A DNA stretch of 5,531 bases from JBOFLG01 sp051657745 (GTDB lineage Bacteria > Actinomycetota > Actinomycetes > Actinomycetales > Dermatophilaceae): assembly GCA_051657745.1 (NCBI GenBank), contig JBOFLG010000262.1, positions 1 to 5,531 on the forward strand. The letters run 5' to 3'. Position numbers and translations under genes: made by a program. Under the pieces are notes generated by a model, which saw only the letters and a program-made list of their open reading frames with translations, searched no databases and was not told the origin of the DNA. Of this stretch, positions 1 through 5,463 are shown piece after piece; within the stretch, counting starts at the first letter, position 1; every line of letters starts with the position of its first letter.

Positions 1-100
1 GCCGTGGCGCCGGCGTGTACCCACCGTCAGCAGTGCGGGCGTGATCCGTCGCGGAGCAGGGACGTCGGGAGCCAGCGCGGACAGGTGAGGGCGTGCGGGC
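1..100. other. Non-coding flank downstream of the methyltransferase-like gene
   Basis: No gene can be supported in this edge segment. It lies just beyond the TAA stop of the minus-strand gene. On the minus strand a GTG at 22-24 could begin a gene running off the left edge, but no Shine-Dalgarno sequence precedes it and only eight codons remain in the window. No convincing terminator hairpin was seen. The short word GCGTGCGGGC near 91-100 is echoed by GTGCGGGCGTG near 34-44, which is probably chance at this GC content. Confidence 0.5.
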
Positions 101-1678
101 TTAGCGTCGCCCGGTCAGGTGGTCGAGCACCCGGCGGGCACGACGCCGGGCCGCCGGCACCGGCCGGGCAAGCTGCCGCAGCGCCCGGTAGGCGGACGAC
201 TTCTCGACATCGATCGCGCGCTCGAGCACGCCGATCTCGCGCTCCCGGGTACGCAGCATCCCCTCGAGCCACCGCACCTGGGCGCCGCGCTCGCTGATCG
301 CGGTCTCGAGCTCGCCGACGAGCACCCGCGCCTCGGCCACCGCGGGCGTGACGGCAGCGCGAACCGGTGTCGCGTTCGGCGGCCCCGGCCGCAGGTCGCC
401 GGTGGCCTCCGTGGCCTCCGGCGCGGACCCGCCCGGCGTGCGGCCGGCTGGCGTGCGGCCGGCTGGCGTGCGGCCGGCTGGCGTGCGGCCGGCCACGGCG
501 ACCAGATGGCCGGCCAGGGTGACCGTGTCGATCACCCCCCACGGCGTGGTCAGGCCGCGCCGGTGATGCTCGGCAGCCACCGCAGCGAGGGCGTGGTCGT
601 CGAACTGGCGCGCGCCGGTGCGGATCGCGGCCAGGTCGTGCGCGTCGAGTGCGTCGTGCAGCGGCTCCCGCGCTGCGGACTCGGCCGGCACGGTGTCCAG
701 GACGGCAGGGAGCGTGGTGTGCTCGGACCCGCCCAGCACCACCAGCCGGCCGGGGGCCAGCGCGTCGAGCAGCCCTGCATCGGCGGCCCGCTGGGTGGCG
801 ATGCCGGGGTCGCGAAGTGTCTCGATGGTGCCGGACCAACTGGCCGCGGCCGCCGCCCGAGCCGACCCGGCCACGGCGGCCGTGACGAGCAGACGTGGCG
901 CGGATGCCGTGGGCCACGCGCCGTAGGCGGCGCGCAGCGGCATCCCGGTGAGGTGCGCGGCATCCTCCGGGCTGGGTGGTGCTTCTCGGGAGCCGGGCGC
1001 ACCGCGGTGCCAGGCGGCCGGGCCGGTGCGCGGCGACGGCAGCGTCAGCAGCGCGTCCAACCCGGACGGGCACGGCAGGCTCGCGACGAGCAGCCCACCC
1101 GGGCGTACCAGCGCACCGAGGTCGGCGAGCAGGCCGCGGGGGCCGAGGTCGGGGGAGTCCGGCGATCGCAGGTCGGTGGGGCTGCCGGGCGCGAGCACGG
1201 CGTCGTAGCGGTCGTCGGTGGAGTAACGGTCGACCACCCCGGCCAGTACTCGTATCGACCCCGCTCGGCCGGCATCCTCCGGGCCGGCCGAGCGGGGCGT
1301 GGGAGGTCCGTTCGGAGCAGTGGTGCTGAGCGAGGGGTCCACGCCATCCGGGCAGGTCTCGCCGTTCAGGAGGGCGGCGTGGCTCCCGATGGCGGCGGCC
1401 TGGTGGCGCGCGTCGTCGAGGCTGCGCACCAGTACGTCGACCTCGGCTCCGGCCGCGCCGAGCCGCCCGGCGAGCGCGGCGGCGGGCAGCCCCACGAGGA
1501 GCACTCGCGGCGCGTCTGGTGCGGCGGCGAGGACTGCGTCGGCGAGGTGTGGCAGCGCGGTGGGCGGGTCGGGCTCGGCGCTCGCATCTGGGGCGCGCGA
1601 CGGGGCGTCGGTGGTGTCCCGCGTCTCCCCGCCGACCAGGCAGATGCCGGACACCTCATCGACGTGGGGGTCGGGCAC
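101..1678 (-). CDS. SAM-methyltransferase-like protein with AGRTP repeats and C-terminal coiled coil
   Basis: Encodes 525 residues from a GTG start at 1678; an AAAGGA Shine-Dalgarno lies five bases upstream, so this start is preferred over an ATG 24 codons earlier. Residues 58-85 (RVLLVGLPAAALAGRL...EVDVLVRS), 157-163 (RYDAVLA) and 186-201 (DLGALVRPGGLLVASL) follow the strand pattern of a class I S-adenosylmethionine methyltransferase. However, motif I lacks the usual GxGxG, so SAM binding or activity is uncertain. Residues 255-390 are helix-rich and unassigned. Residues 396-415 are four perfect AGRTP copies. Residues 445-490 look like a coiled coil (ELETAISERGAQVRWLEGML), followed by SSAYRALRQL and a very basic end. 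Similar coil plus S-x-x-[YW]-R tails occur on bacterial polysaccharide glycosyltransferases (family knowledge). It is divergent from two glycosyltransferase genes, which suggests a role in surface glycan synthesis (inference). It could instead be a non-catalytic scaffold. Confidence 0.8.
   Translation of the reverse strand: MPDPHVDEVSGICLVGGETRDTTDAPSRAPDASAEPDPPTALPHLADAVLAAAPDAPRVLLVGLPAAALAGRLGAAGAEVDVLVRSLDDARHQAAAIGSHAALLNGETCPDGVDPSLSTTAPNGPPTPRSAGPEDAGRAGSIRVLAGVVDRYSTDDRYDAVLAPGSPTDLRSPDSPDLGPRGLLADLGALVRPGGLLVASLPCPSGLDALLTLPSPRTGPAAWHRGAPGSREAPPSPEDAAHLTGMPLRAAYGAWPTASAPRLLVTAAVAGSARAAAAASWSGTIETLRDPGIATQRAADAGLLDALAPGRLVVLGGSEHTTLPAVLDTVPAESAAREPLHDALDAHDLAAIRTGARQFDDHALAAVAAEHHRRGLTTPWGVIDTVTLAGHLVAVAGRTPAGRTPAGRTPAGRTPGGSAPEATEATGDLRPGPPNATPVRAAVTPAVAEARVLVGELETAISERGAQVRWLEGMLRTREREIGVLERAIDVEKSSAYRALRQLARPVPAARRRARRVLDHLTGRR
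435..494. repeat. 15-bp tandem repeat, four copies, in frame
   Basis: Four consecutive copies of GGCGTGCGGCCGGCT occupy 435-494; only the last base of the fourth copy differs (C for T at 494). On the minus strand each unit encodes one AGRTP pentapeptide, at residues 396-415 of the methyltransferase-like protein. Because the unit is a multiple of three, gain or loss of copies by slippage would change linker length without breaking the frame. The near-identity at nucleotide level, not just protein level, suggests recent expansion (inference). Confidence 0.95.
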
Positions 1679-1683
1679 GTGAG

Positions 1684-1689
1684 TCCTTT
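1684..1689 (-). promoter_or_regulatory. Ribosome binding site deciding the GTG start at 1678
   Basis: Read on the minus strand, AGAAAGGACTCAC directly precedes GTG. The AAAGGA core is complementary to the 16S 3' end and sits five bases from the start codon. No comparable signal precedes the longer in-frame ATG at 1750, so the shorter protein is favoured. Confidence 0.75.
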
Positions 1690-1790
1690 CTGGATGCGAA
1701 GCGCGGGGCGGCGCCCGGCGACGACCGGCCCGTGCCGGGGCGAATGGCACGCCGCCGAGGTGGGCCCGACGTGGCTCGGCCAGGCTGATC

Positions 1791-1797
1791 TACAGTA
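1791..1797 (+). promoter_or_regulatory. Near-symmetric -10 element, probably giving a leaderless transcript
   Basis: TACAGT at 1791-1796 fits the actinobacterial -10 pattern TAnnnT and ends six bases before the GTG at 1803. Transcription would start at or next to the first base of the start codon. No Shine-Dalgarno lies upstream of that GTG, as expected for leaderless mRNA, which is common in Actinobacteria. The reverse strand of 1792-1797 reads TACTGT, also TAnnnT, so the element could serve the divergent minus-strand gene as well, with a leader of roughly 100 bases. No clear -35 hexamer was found for either direction. Confidence 0.5.
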
Positions 1798-1802
1798 GCC
1801 GC

Positions 1803-2663
1803 GTGCCGAGCATCGCCGCCGTGGTCCTCTCCATGGGCGACCGGCCCGAGCAGTTGCGGACCGCCCTCGAGGGGTTGCTTGCCCAGCGCGGCGTCGAGGT
1901 CGATGTCGTTGTGGTCGGCAACGGCTGGCGGCCCGAGGGTCTGCCGGCCGGGGTGCGCGCCATCTATGAGCCCGAGAACCTCGGCATCCCGGAAGGGCGC
2001 AACGTCGGTGCCCGAGCGGCTCGCGGCGACCTGCTGTTCTTCTACGACGACGACGCCTCCTTGCCTACCGACGACGTCCTGGCCCGGCTCGCCGCGCAGT
2101 TCGACGCGCACCCCAGGCTCGCGGTCGCCCAGCCCCGCACCGCTGACCCGCAGGGTCGCCCGACGCCGCGCCGCACCGTGCCGCGGCTGCGCACCGGTGG
2201 CGGCGGCGCGGCCGGCGAGGTCGTGGTGTTCGCCGAGGGCGTGTGCACCGTGCGCCGTCGGGCCTTCGATGAGGTAGGTGGCTGGCCGGGTCACTTCTGG
2301 TACGGGCACGAGGGCATTGACCTGGCCTACCGGCTCGCCGACGCGGGCTGGCAGCTGCGGTATGTCCCCGAGGTCGTCGTGCACCATCCCTCGCACCCGG
2401 CCTCGCAGCACGCGGTTTTCTACCGGATGAACGCGCGTAACCGGGTCTGGGTGGCCCGCCGCAACCTCCCGGCGGCGCTGCTTCCGGTGTATCTCGCGGT
2501 GTGGGCCCTGGCCACCGTGCTGCGGGTGCGCCGGCTCGGCCCGCTGCGGGTGTGGTTCGCCGGTTTCGCCGAGGGCTGGCGCGCTGACCCCGGCCCGCGC
2601 CGGCCGATGCGGTGGCGCACGGTGCGGCGCCTGACCCGGCTCGGCCGGCCACCGGTGTGGTGA
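1803..2663 (+). CDS. Family 2 (GT-A) glycosyltransferase
   Basis: A 286-residue enzyme predicted to transfer a sugar from a nucleotide-sugar donor to a growing glycan at the inner face of the membrane. It opens with the GT-A Rossmann strand IAAVVLSMGDRPEQL (residues 4-18), then VDVVVVGNG (33-41), and NLGIPEGRNVGARAARGDLLFFYDDD (59-84), where D82-D84 form the DXD-type metal/nucleotide site. GHEGIDLAYRLADAGW (168-183) occupies the place of the usual acidic catalytic motif, with E170 or D173 as candidate. HHPSHPASQ and YRMNARNRVWVARRNLP (194-223) resemble the region after the catalytic core in rhamnosyltransferase-like family 2 enzymes. Residues 224-240 are hydrophobic and may anchor the protein to the membrane. 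The GTG start is chosen because it abuts the -10 element. The stop overlaps the next start by GTGA, implying translational coupling. Donor and acceptor cannot be read from the sequence. Confidence 0.92.
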   Translation: MPSIAAVVLSMGDRPEQLRTALEGLLAQRGVEVDVVVVGNGWRPEGLPAGVRAIYEPENLGIPEGRNVGARAARGDLLFFYDDDASLPTDDVLARLAAQFDAHPRLAVAQPRTADPQGRPTPRRTVPRLRTGGGGAAGEVVVFAEGVCTVRRRAFDEVGGWPGHFWYGHEGIDLAYRLADAGWQLRYVPEVVVHHPSHPASQHAVFYRMNARNRVWVARRNLPAALLPVYLAVWALATVLRVRRLGPLRVWFAGFAEGWRADPGPRRPMRWRTVRRLTRLGRPPVW

Positions 2664-3697
2664 GTTCGGGCCGGCTCCGGGTCGTGGTGGCGGGGGTCCG
2701 CAGCACCACCCACCTCGTGTACGCCGCGTCGTGGCTCCGGGAGATGGCGGGTCGCTCTGGGGGCCGGGAGGTCGTCGTCGTCGACCTCGGGTCCCGGCCC
2801 TTCCTCGGCCGAGACCGGGTGGACCCGGCGGATGCCGTGCGTCGCCTCTCGCTCGGCGGTCGCCTTCCGGTACGGCCGGCTGGGTCGTCGGCGTGGTGGG
2901 TGGCCGAGCGCGGGGAGGAGCGCGTGCTGCTCTCGGTGGGCGCACCGGCCACCAAGGCCTGGGCCCGGATGTGCGCGGCGGCGTCTGGACGCCGCCCACG
3001 GATGGTGGTGGTCGACGAAGGGCTGGGCAGTTACGGCGACTGGCGCACTCGGCGTGCGGCGTGGGCCCGGCAGGGTGTGTCGGAGCCGTGGCGCACCGTG
3101 CGGGCGTTGACTCTGGCCGGCGCCGGCCGGGTCCTGACCGACGTGCGGTGGGCGCTGTATGAGGAGGACGGCCGCAGCCAGCAGCGTCGGCGTGGCTGGC
3201 GGGTGGTGCCGGAGGTGGCGGCGGAGTTCCGCGTGGGGCTTGCCGGGGCACCGGCGGACGCGGGGACTGCGGTGCTGCTGACCCAGCCGTGGGTGGAGCT
3301 GGGCCTGGTGTCGGCGGGGGAGTACGCGGCGCACGTCGATGCGGTCGCCCGGGTATGCCAGGGCCATGGGCTGCACTTGCGGGTGCGAGCCCACCCGGCC
3401 GAAGACCCGAGGCGGTACGCCGACCTCGACCTGGTCGACGGGGTGGGCCCGGCCGAGCTCGACCGGGCGGTCACGTCGGCCACCGTGGTTCTCGGCGCCG
3501 ACAGCACCGCGCTCCTCAACCTGGCCGCGGTGCATGGCACTGCCGCGGTACGGGTGGCGGTGCCGGGGCTTGAGCACCTCGCCGCAGGGCTCGCGGCCCG
3601 GCAGCGCCGACTCCTCGACGCCTACCTTCCGGCGCCGCGTCATCCGGACGATCTTGGGCCGGGGCTGGACGCGGCCCGAGATGTCACGCCACGGTAA
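2660..3697 (+). CDS. Polysialyltransferase-like glycosyltransferase (GT-B type)
   Basis: Encodes 345 residues when started at the GTG of the GTGA overlap with the preceding gene; an in-frame GTG at 2612 would add 16 unlikely residues. Three motifs appear in the order seen in bacterial polysialyltransferases and related sialyltransferase families (GT38/GT52 type): a D/E-D/E-G triplet at VVDEGLGSYGDW (D119, E120, G121), an HP motif at LRVRAHPAED (H245, P246), and an S-S/T pair at LGADSTALLNLA (S282, T283). LLTQPWVELGLVSAGEY (206-222) resembles the start of the second Rossmann half before HP. In the known families these residues bind the CMP-sugar and act as general acid/base. The N-terminus (LRVVVAGVRSTTHLVYAASWLREM) fits the first strand and helix. 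There is no signal peptide, so it acts in the cytoplasm, probably on the same glycan as the coupled family 2 enzyme. Donor is unknown: no sialic acid synthesis gene is visible here. Confidence 0.78.
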   Translation: MSSGRLRVVVAGVRSTTHLVYAASWLREMAGRSGGREVVVVDLGSRPFLGRDRVDPADAVRRLSLGGRLPVRPAGSSAWWVAERGEERVLLSVGAPATKAWARMCAAASGRRPRMVVVDEGLGSYGDWRTRRAAWARQGVSEPWRTVRALTLAGAGRVLTDVRWALYEEDGRSQQRRRGWRVVPEVAAEFRVGLAGAPADAGTAVLLTQPWVELGLVSAGEYAAHVDAVARVCQGHGLHLRVRAHPAEDPRRYADLDLVDGVGPAELDRAVTSATVVLGADSTALLNLAAVHGTAAVRVAVPGLEHLAAGLAARQRRLLDAYLPAPRHPDDLGPGLDAARDVTPR

Positions 3698-3701
3698 CGA
3701 T

Positions 3702-3719
3702 TCGCCGGGTTGGCGGCGA
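3702..3719 (+). terminator. Short hairpin after the glycosyltransferase pair, possible weak terminator
   Basis: TCGCCG (3702-3707) pairs with CGGCGA (3714-3719) around the six-base loop GGTTGG, starting four bases after the TAA stop. No T-tract follows. Actinobacterial terminators often lack one, but a six-base stem is common by chance in this GC range. It may attenuate readthrough into the SpoIID-like gene or do nothing. Confidence 0.3.
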
Positions 3720-3796
3720 GGTCGTGTCGGCCCAGCGGCACAGTGGGCGACGTCGGGGCTCCGCGAGCGCGGGGGTGCAGGGCCCCACCCGAGCCT

Positions 3797-3801
3797 GGAG
3801 G
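3797..3801 (+). promoter_or_regulatory. Ribosome binding site deciding the ATG start at 3812
   Basis: GGAGG lies ten bases before ATG 3812. The reading frame is open further upstream, to a GTG near 3710, but that extension would bury the signal peptide behind about 34 residues of arginine- and proline-rich sequence. The ATG with this site is therefore the likely start. Confidence 0.7.
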
Positions 3802-3811
3802 CGTCATCCCC

Positions 3812-5101
3812 ATGCCGCACGCCCGTCGTCCGCGCGCCCTCGCCGCACTGACCGTCGCTCTCGTCGCACCCACCGTCGCGCTCGCCGTCGCTGTTCCGGC
3901 GCCCGCGGCATTCGCACAGTCACCGGCATCGACGGCCGGTCTGGCTGGCGCGACCAGAGCGCCCCGGGTCGAGATCATCCCTCGCCCGGCAGGCTCGAGC
4001 ATCACCTTCACCGGGCGCGGCTACGGGCATGGACGGGGTATGTCGCAGTGGGGCGCCAACGGTGCGGCGACCTCCGGGGTGAGCTGGACCGACATCCTCG
4101 GCCACTACTACCCGGGCACCAGCCGGGTCTGGCAGGGCAACCCGCGCATCGACGTGCACCTCACCCAGCTCGGTGACTCGGCGCTCACGGTGGCAGCGGC
4201 ACCGGGGCTCCAGTTCAGCGACGGCACCGCCACGGTGAGCCTGCCGACCAGCGTGCGGTTCTGGCGAGTGGTGCCCGACGGCGGCGGGCTCACCCTGCAG
4301 TGGCAGGTCGGCGACACCTGGGTGTCGAGCACCGGCTGGCGGCAGTGGACTCGCAGCTCGTTCTCCTTCTCGGGCCGGGGGAGTGTGCGAGCGGTGCTGC
4401 CGTCGGGCCTGCTCCGGGACTACCGCGACGTGCTCCGGGTGCATCCGTCAGGGTCGTCGGTGGTCACCGTGAACACCGTGTCGACGGAGGCGTACCTGTG
4501 GAGTGTGGTGCCCTCGGAGATGCCGGCGCTGTGGGAGCCGGATGCCGTACGCGCCCAGGCCGTAGCCGCGCGCAGTTACGCCACTCGCGACCGGGTCGAC
4601 AGCAGCAGCCCGCTCTATGACACCTGCGACACCACGGCCTGCCAGGTGTACCACGGCATTGTCGACCTCACCTCGAGCGGTGCGGTGTCACGACGCTGGG
4701 AGCACCCGGCGAGTACGGACGCCGTCTCCCAGACCGCGGGGATCGTGCTGCACTATCGCGGGTACCCGGCCTTCACCCAGTTCTCGGCCAGTAACGGGGG
4801 GATGACGGTGCCGGGCAGCCAGCCGTATCTCGTGCGCATGGCGGACCCGTACGACGGGGCGGCCGGCGGGTCCGCGCACGCGTGGGCTGCGGCGATGTCG
4901 ATCGCGTCGGTCGAGGCGGAGTTCCCGAGCGTGGGCACGCTGAGCGCTATCGAGGTGCTCGCCCGGGACGGTGTCGGCCAATGGGGCGGGCGTACCACCT
5001 CGGTGCGGGTTGTCGGGTCAGCGGGCTCGGAGACGGTGAGCGGCGACACCTTCCGCTCGCGGCTCGGCCTGCGCAGCACCTGGTGGTCGGTCGCTCCGTG
5101 A
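3812..5101 (+). CDS. Secreted SpoIID/LytB-domain cell-wall protein
   Basis: A 429-residue exported protein. Residues 1-35 form a signal peptide: basic start HARRPR, a long Ala/Val/Leu core, and AFA before Q36 as the probable signal peptidase I site. No lipobox is present. Residues 68-103 (GRGYGHGRGMSQWGANGAA...ILGHYYPGT) match the GHGxGMSQxGA signature of SpoIID/LytB proteins. The catalytic-type SpoIID segment is at 222-258: TVSTEAYLWSVVPSEMP, with E236 at the position of the glutamate needed by SpoIID lytic transglycosylase, then WEPDAVRAQAVAARSYA. CDTTACQVYHG (272-282) carries a CX4C pair that may form a disulfide or bind metal. FSASNGG (324-330) and a final TFRSRLGLRSTWWSV complete the fold. 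In Bacillus, SpoIID cleaves peptide-stripped glycan strands during spore engulfment and LytB boosts the amidase LytC. In non-sporulating actinobacteria the role is unknown. The gene follows the glycosyltransferases on the same strand, so its substrate may be peptidoglycan or the glycan they build (inference). Confidence 0.92.
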   Translation: MPHARRPRALAALTVALVAPTVALAVAVPAPAAFAQSPASTAGLAGATRAPRVEIIPRPAGSSITFTGRGYGHGRGMSQWGANGAATSGVSWTDILGHYYPGTSRVWQGNPRIDVHLTQLGDSALTVAAAPGLQFSDGTATVSLPTSVRFWRVVPDGGGLTLQWQVGDTWVSSTGWRQWTRSSFSFSGRGSVRAVLPSGLLRDYRDVLRVHPSGSSVVTVNTVSTEAYLWSVVPSEMPALWEPDAVRAQAVAARSYATRDRVDSSSPLYDTCDTTACQVYHGIVDLTSSGAVSRRWEHPASTDAVSQTAGIVLHYRGYPAFTQFSASNGGMTVPGSQPYLVRMADPYDGAAGGSAHAWAAAMSIASVEAEFPSVGTLSAIEVLARDGVGQWGGRTTSVRVVGSAGSETVSGDTFRSRLGLRSTWWSVAP

Positions 5102-5121
5102 CGCTGGTGAGATTGCCCAAA

Positions 5122-5145
5122 CGCGGATGCAGGGCACTGGCCGCG
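5122..5145 (+). terminator. Weak hairpin downstream of the SpoIID-like gene
   Basis: CGCGG (5122-5126) can pair with CCGCG (5141-5145) across a 14-base loop, about 20 bases after the stop codon. The alternative pairing TGCCC (5114-5118) with GGGCA (5132-5136) competes with it. Neither is followed by a T-tract, so this is only a candidate terminator. Confidence 0.2.
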
Positions 5146-5154
5146 ATCACGCAG

Positions 5155-5182
5155 TTGACCGTGCCTGCTCGATCCGTATGCC
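5155..5182 (+). promoter_or_regulatory. Candidate promoter TTGACC - 16 bp - TATGCC
   Basis: TTGACC at 5155-5160 matches five of six bases of the -35 consensus. TATGCC at 5177-5182, 16 bp downstream, is a poor -10 because it lacks the final T. If used, it would give the gene at 5460 a leader of about 270 bases containing the inverted repeats described separately. Confidence 0.22.
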
Positions 5183-5287
5183 TCCCAGCCCGGAGGGCCT
5201 CGTCGCCACGCCGTAGCACCGACTAGTACTAAGCCCGAGCGAGTCACGACCGCCGACGCGGCCAGCGACCGCCGCAACCCTGAACCG

Positions 5288-5309
5288 CCATGGCAGTACT
5301 CGGCCATGG
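5288..5309. repeat. Perfect 7-bp inverted repeat, CCATGGC-N8-GCCATGG
   Basis: CCATGGC at 5288-5294 and GCCATGG at 5303-5309 are exact reverse complements around AGTACTCG. It could be an operator for a dimeric regulator or an RNA hairpin in the leader of the gene at 5460. It touches a second palindrome, GAGCCC-C-GGGCTC, at 5310-5322. A function is inferred only from symmetry and location. Confidence 0.5.
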
Positions 5310-5322
5310 GAGCCCCGGGCTC
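5310..5322. repeat. 13-bp palindrome GAGCCC-C-GGGCTC
   Basis: A perfect 6-bp inverted repeat with a one-base centre, immediately abutting the preceding inverted repeat. A one-base loop cannot form a stable hairpin as such, so if functional it is more likely a protein-binding site in DNA. GC-only half sites are frequent by chance in this genome type. Confidence 0.35.
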
Positions 5323-5430
5323 GAAGGGCAACGAGCACGCGGTGCCGAGGCCATTCCACCCACGCTGACCACGTCAGCCACCACGCTCATGACGGACGTG
5401 TGGGGGGTCTTGCCAGGAGGTGCTGAGTTG

Positions 5431-5463
5431 ATGGGCCGGGTTCTTGGGGAGGGATCGTCATGA
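5431..5463 (+). CDS. Possible ten-residue leader ORF overlapping the next start by ATGA
   Basis: An ATG at 5431 opens the short frame MGRVLGEGSS, which ends in TGA at 5461-5463 and overlaps the ATG at 5460 as ATGA. A strong AGGAGG at 5415-5420 precedes it by ten bases, or by seven from a TTG at 5428. The frame is open upstream to an ATG at 5290 (57 residues in total), but that part has unbiased third positions and no ribosome binding site. It may be a leader peptide that couples translation to the next gene, or chance: the next gene has its own good site. Confidence 0.25.
   Translation: MGRVLGEGSS
5446..5453 (+). promoter_or_regulatory. Ribosome binding site of the gene at 5460
   Basis: GGGGAGGG ends six bases before ATG 5460, an ideal position, and is the main support for a real gene beginning there. 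Confidence 0.65.

Larger units (their letters stand above)
3698..3811 (+). other. Intergenic leader of the SpoIID-like gene
   Basis: Besides the hairpin at 3702-3719, this 114-bp gap has a second small inverted repeat, GGGTG (3773-3777) with CACCC (3786-3790), just upstream of the ribosome binding site. No TAnnnT -10 hexamer was found in the gap. The nearest, TACCTT at 3623-3628, is inside the upstream gene and has no recognisable -35. The SpoIID-like gene may therefore be co-transcribed with the glycosyltransferases or use a non-consensus promoter. Confidence 0.4.
5102..5459. other. 358-bp intergenic region with inverted repeats, no confident gene
   Basis: No protein of convincing composition is seen on either strand. 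The stretch holds a weak hairpin after the SpoIID-like stop, a TTGACC promoter candidate, two adjacent inverted repeats (5288-5322), and a further inverted pair CACGTC (5370-5375)/GACGTG (5395-5400) ahead of two purine-rich ribosome-binding-like sites. The near-palindrome ACTAGTACTAA lies near 5222-5232. The region most likely contains the terminator of the upstream gene and the control region and leader of the gene starting at 5460. Confidence 0.5.

Noticed and set aside
1700..1745. GC-rich inverted words (GGCGCC, CCGG...CCGG) in the divergent intergenic region
   Set aside because: Short GC-only palindromes are expected by chance at this base composition and do not form one coherent stem.
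119..1798. Plus-strand open frame of about 559 codons opposite the methyltransferase-like gene
   Set aside because: Its translation is low-complexity Gly/Arg/Ala without recognisable motifs. It is the usual antisense shadow of a GC-rich gene, and the minus-strand frame has a ribosome binding site and domain pattern.
1656..3251. Minus-strand open frame of about 531 codons across both glycosyltransferase genes
   Set aside because: It runs antisense to two well-supported genes. Its product is Pro/Arg-rich with no motif and overlaps the divergent promoter.
2420..3820. Minus-strand open frame of about 466 codons
   Set aside because: Arg/His/Pro-rich shadow opposite the polysialyltransferase-like gene, with no supporting start signal.
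5310..5340. GGGCTCGAAGGGC resembling a tRNA T-arm
   Set aside because: No matching acceptor stem, D-arm or anticodon arm could be built around it on either strand.
5147..5359. 70-codon minus-strand frame in the last intergenic region
   Set aside because: Arg/Gly-rich, no start signal, no recognisable motif, and it crosses the inverted repeats.
5290..5463. 57-codon plus-strand frame in the last intergenic region
   Set aside because: No ribosome binding site at its ATG and weak third-position GC bias. Only its last ten codons, behind AGGAGG, are kept as a tentative leader ORF.
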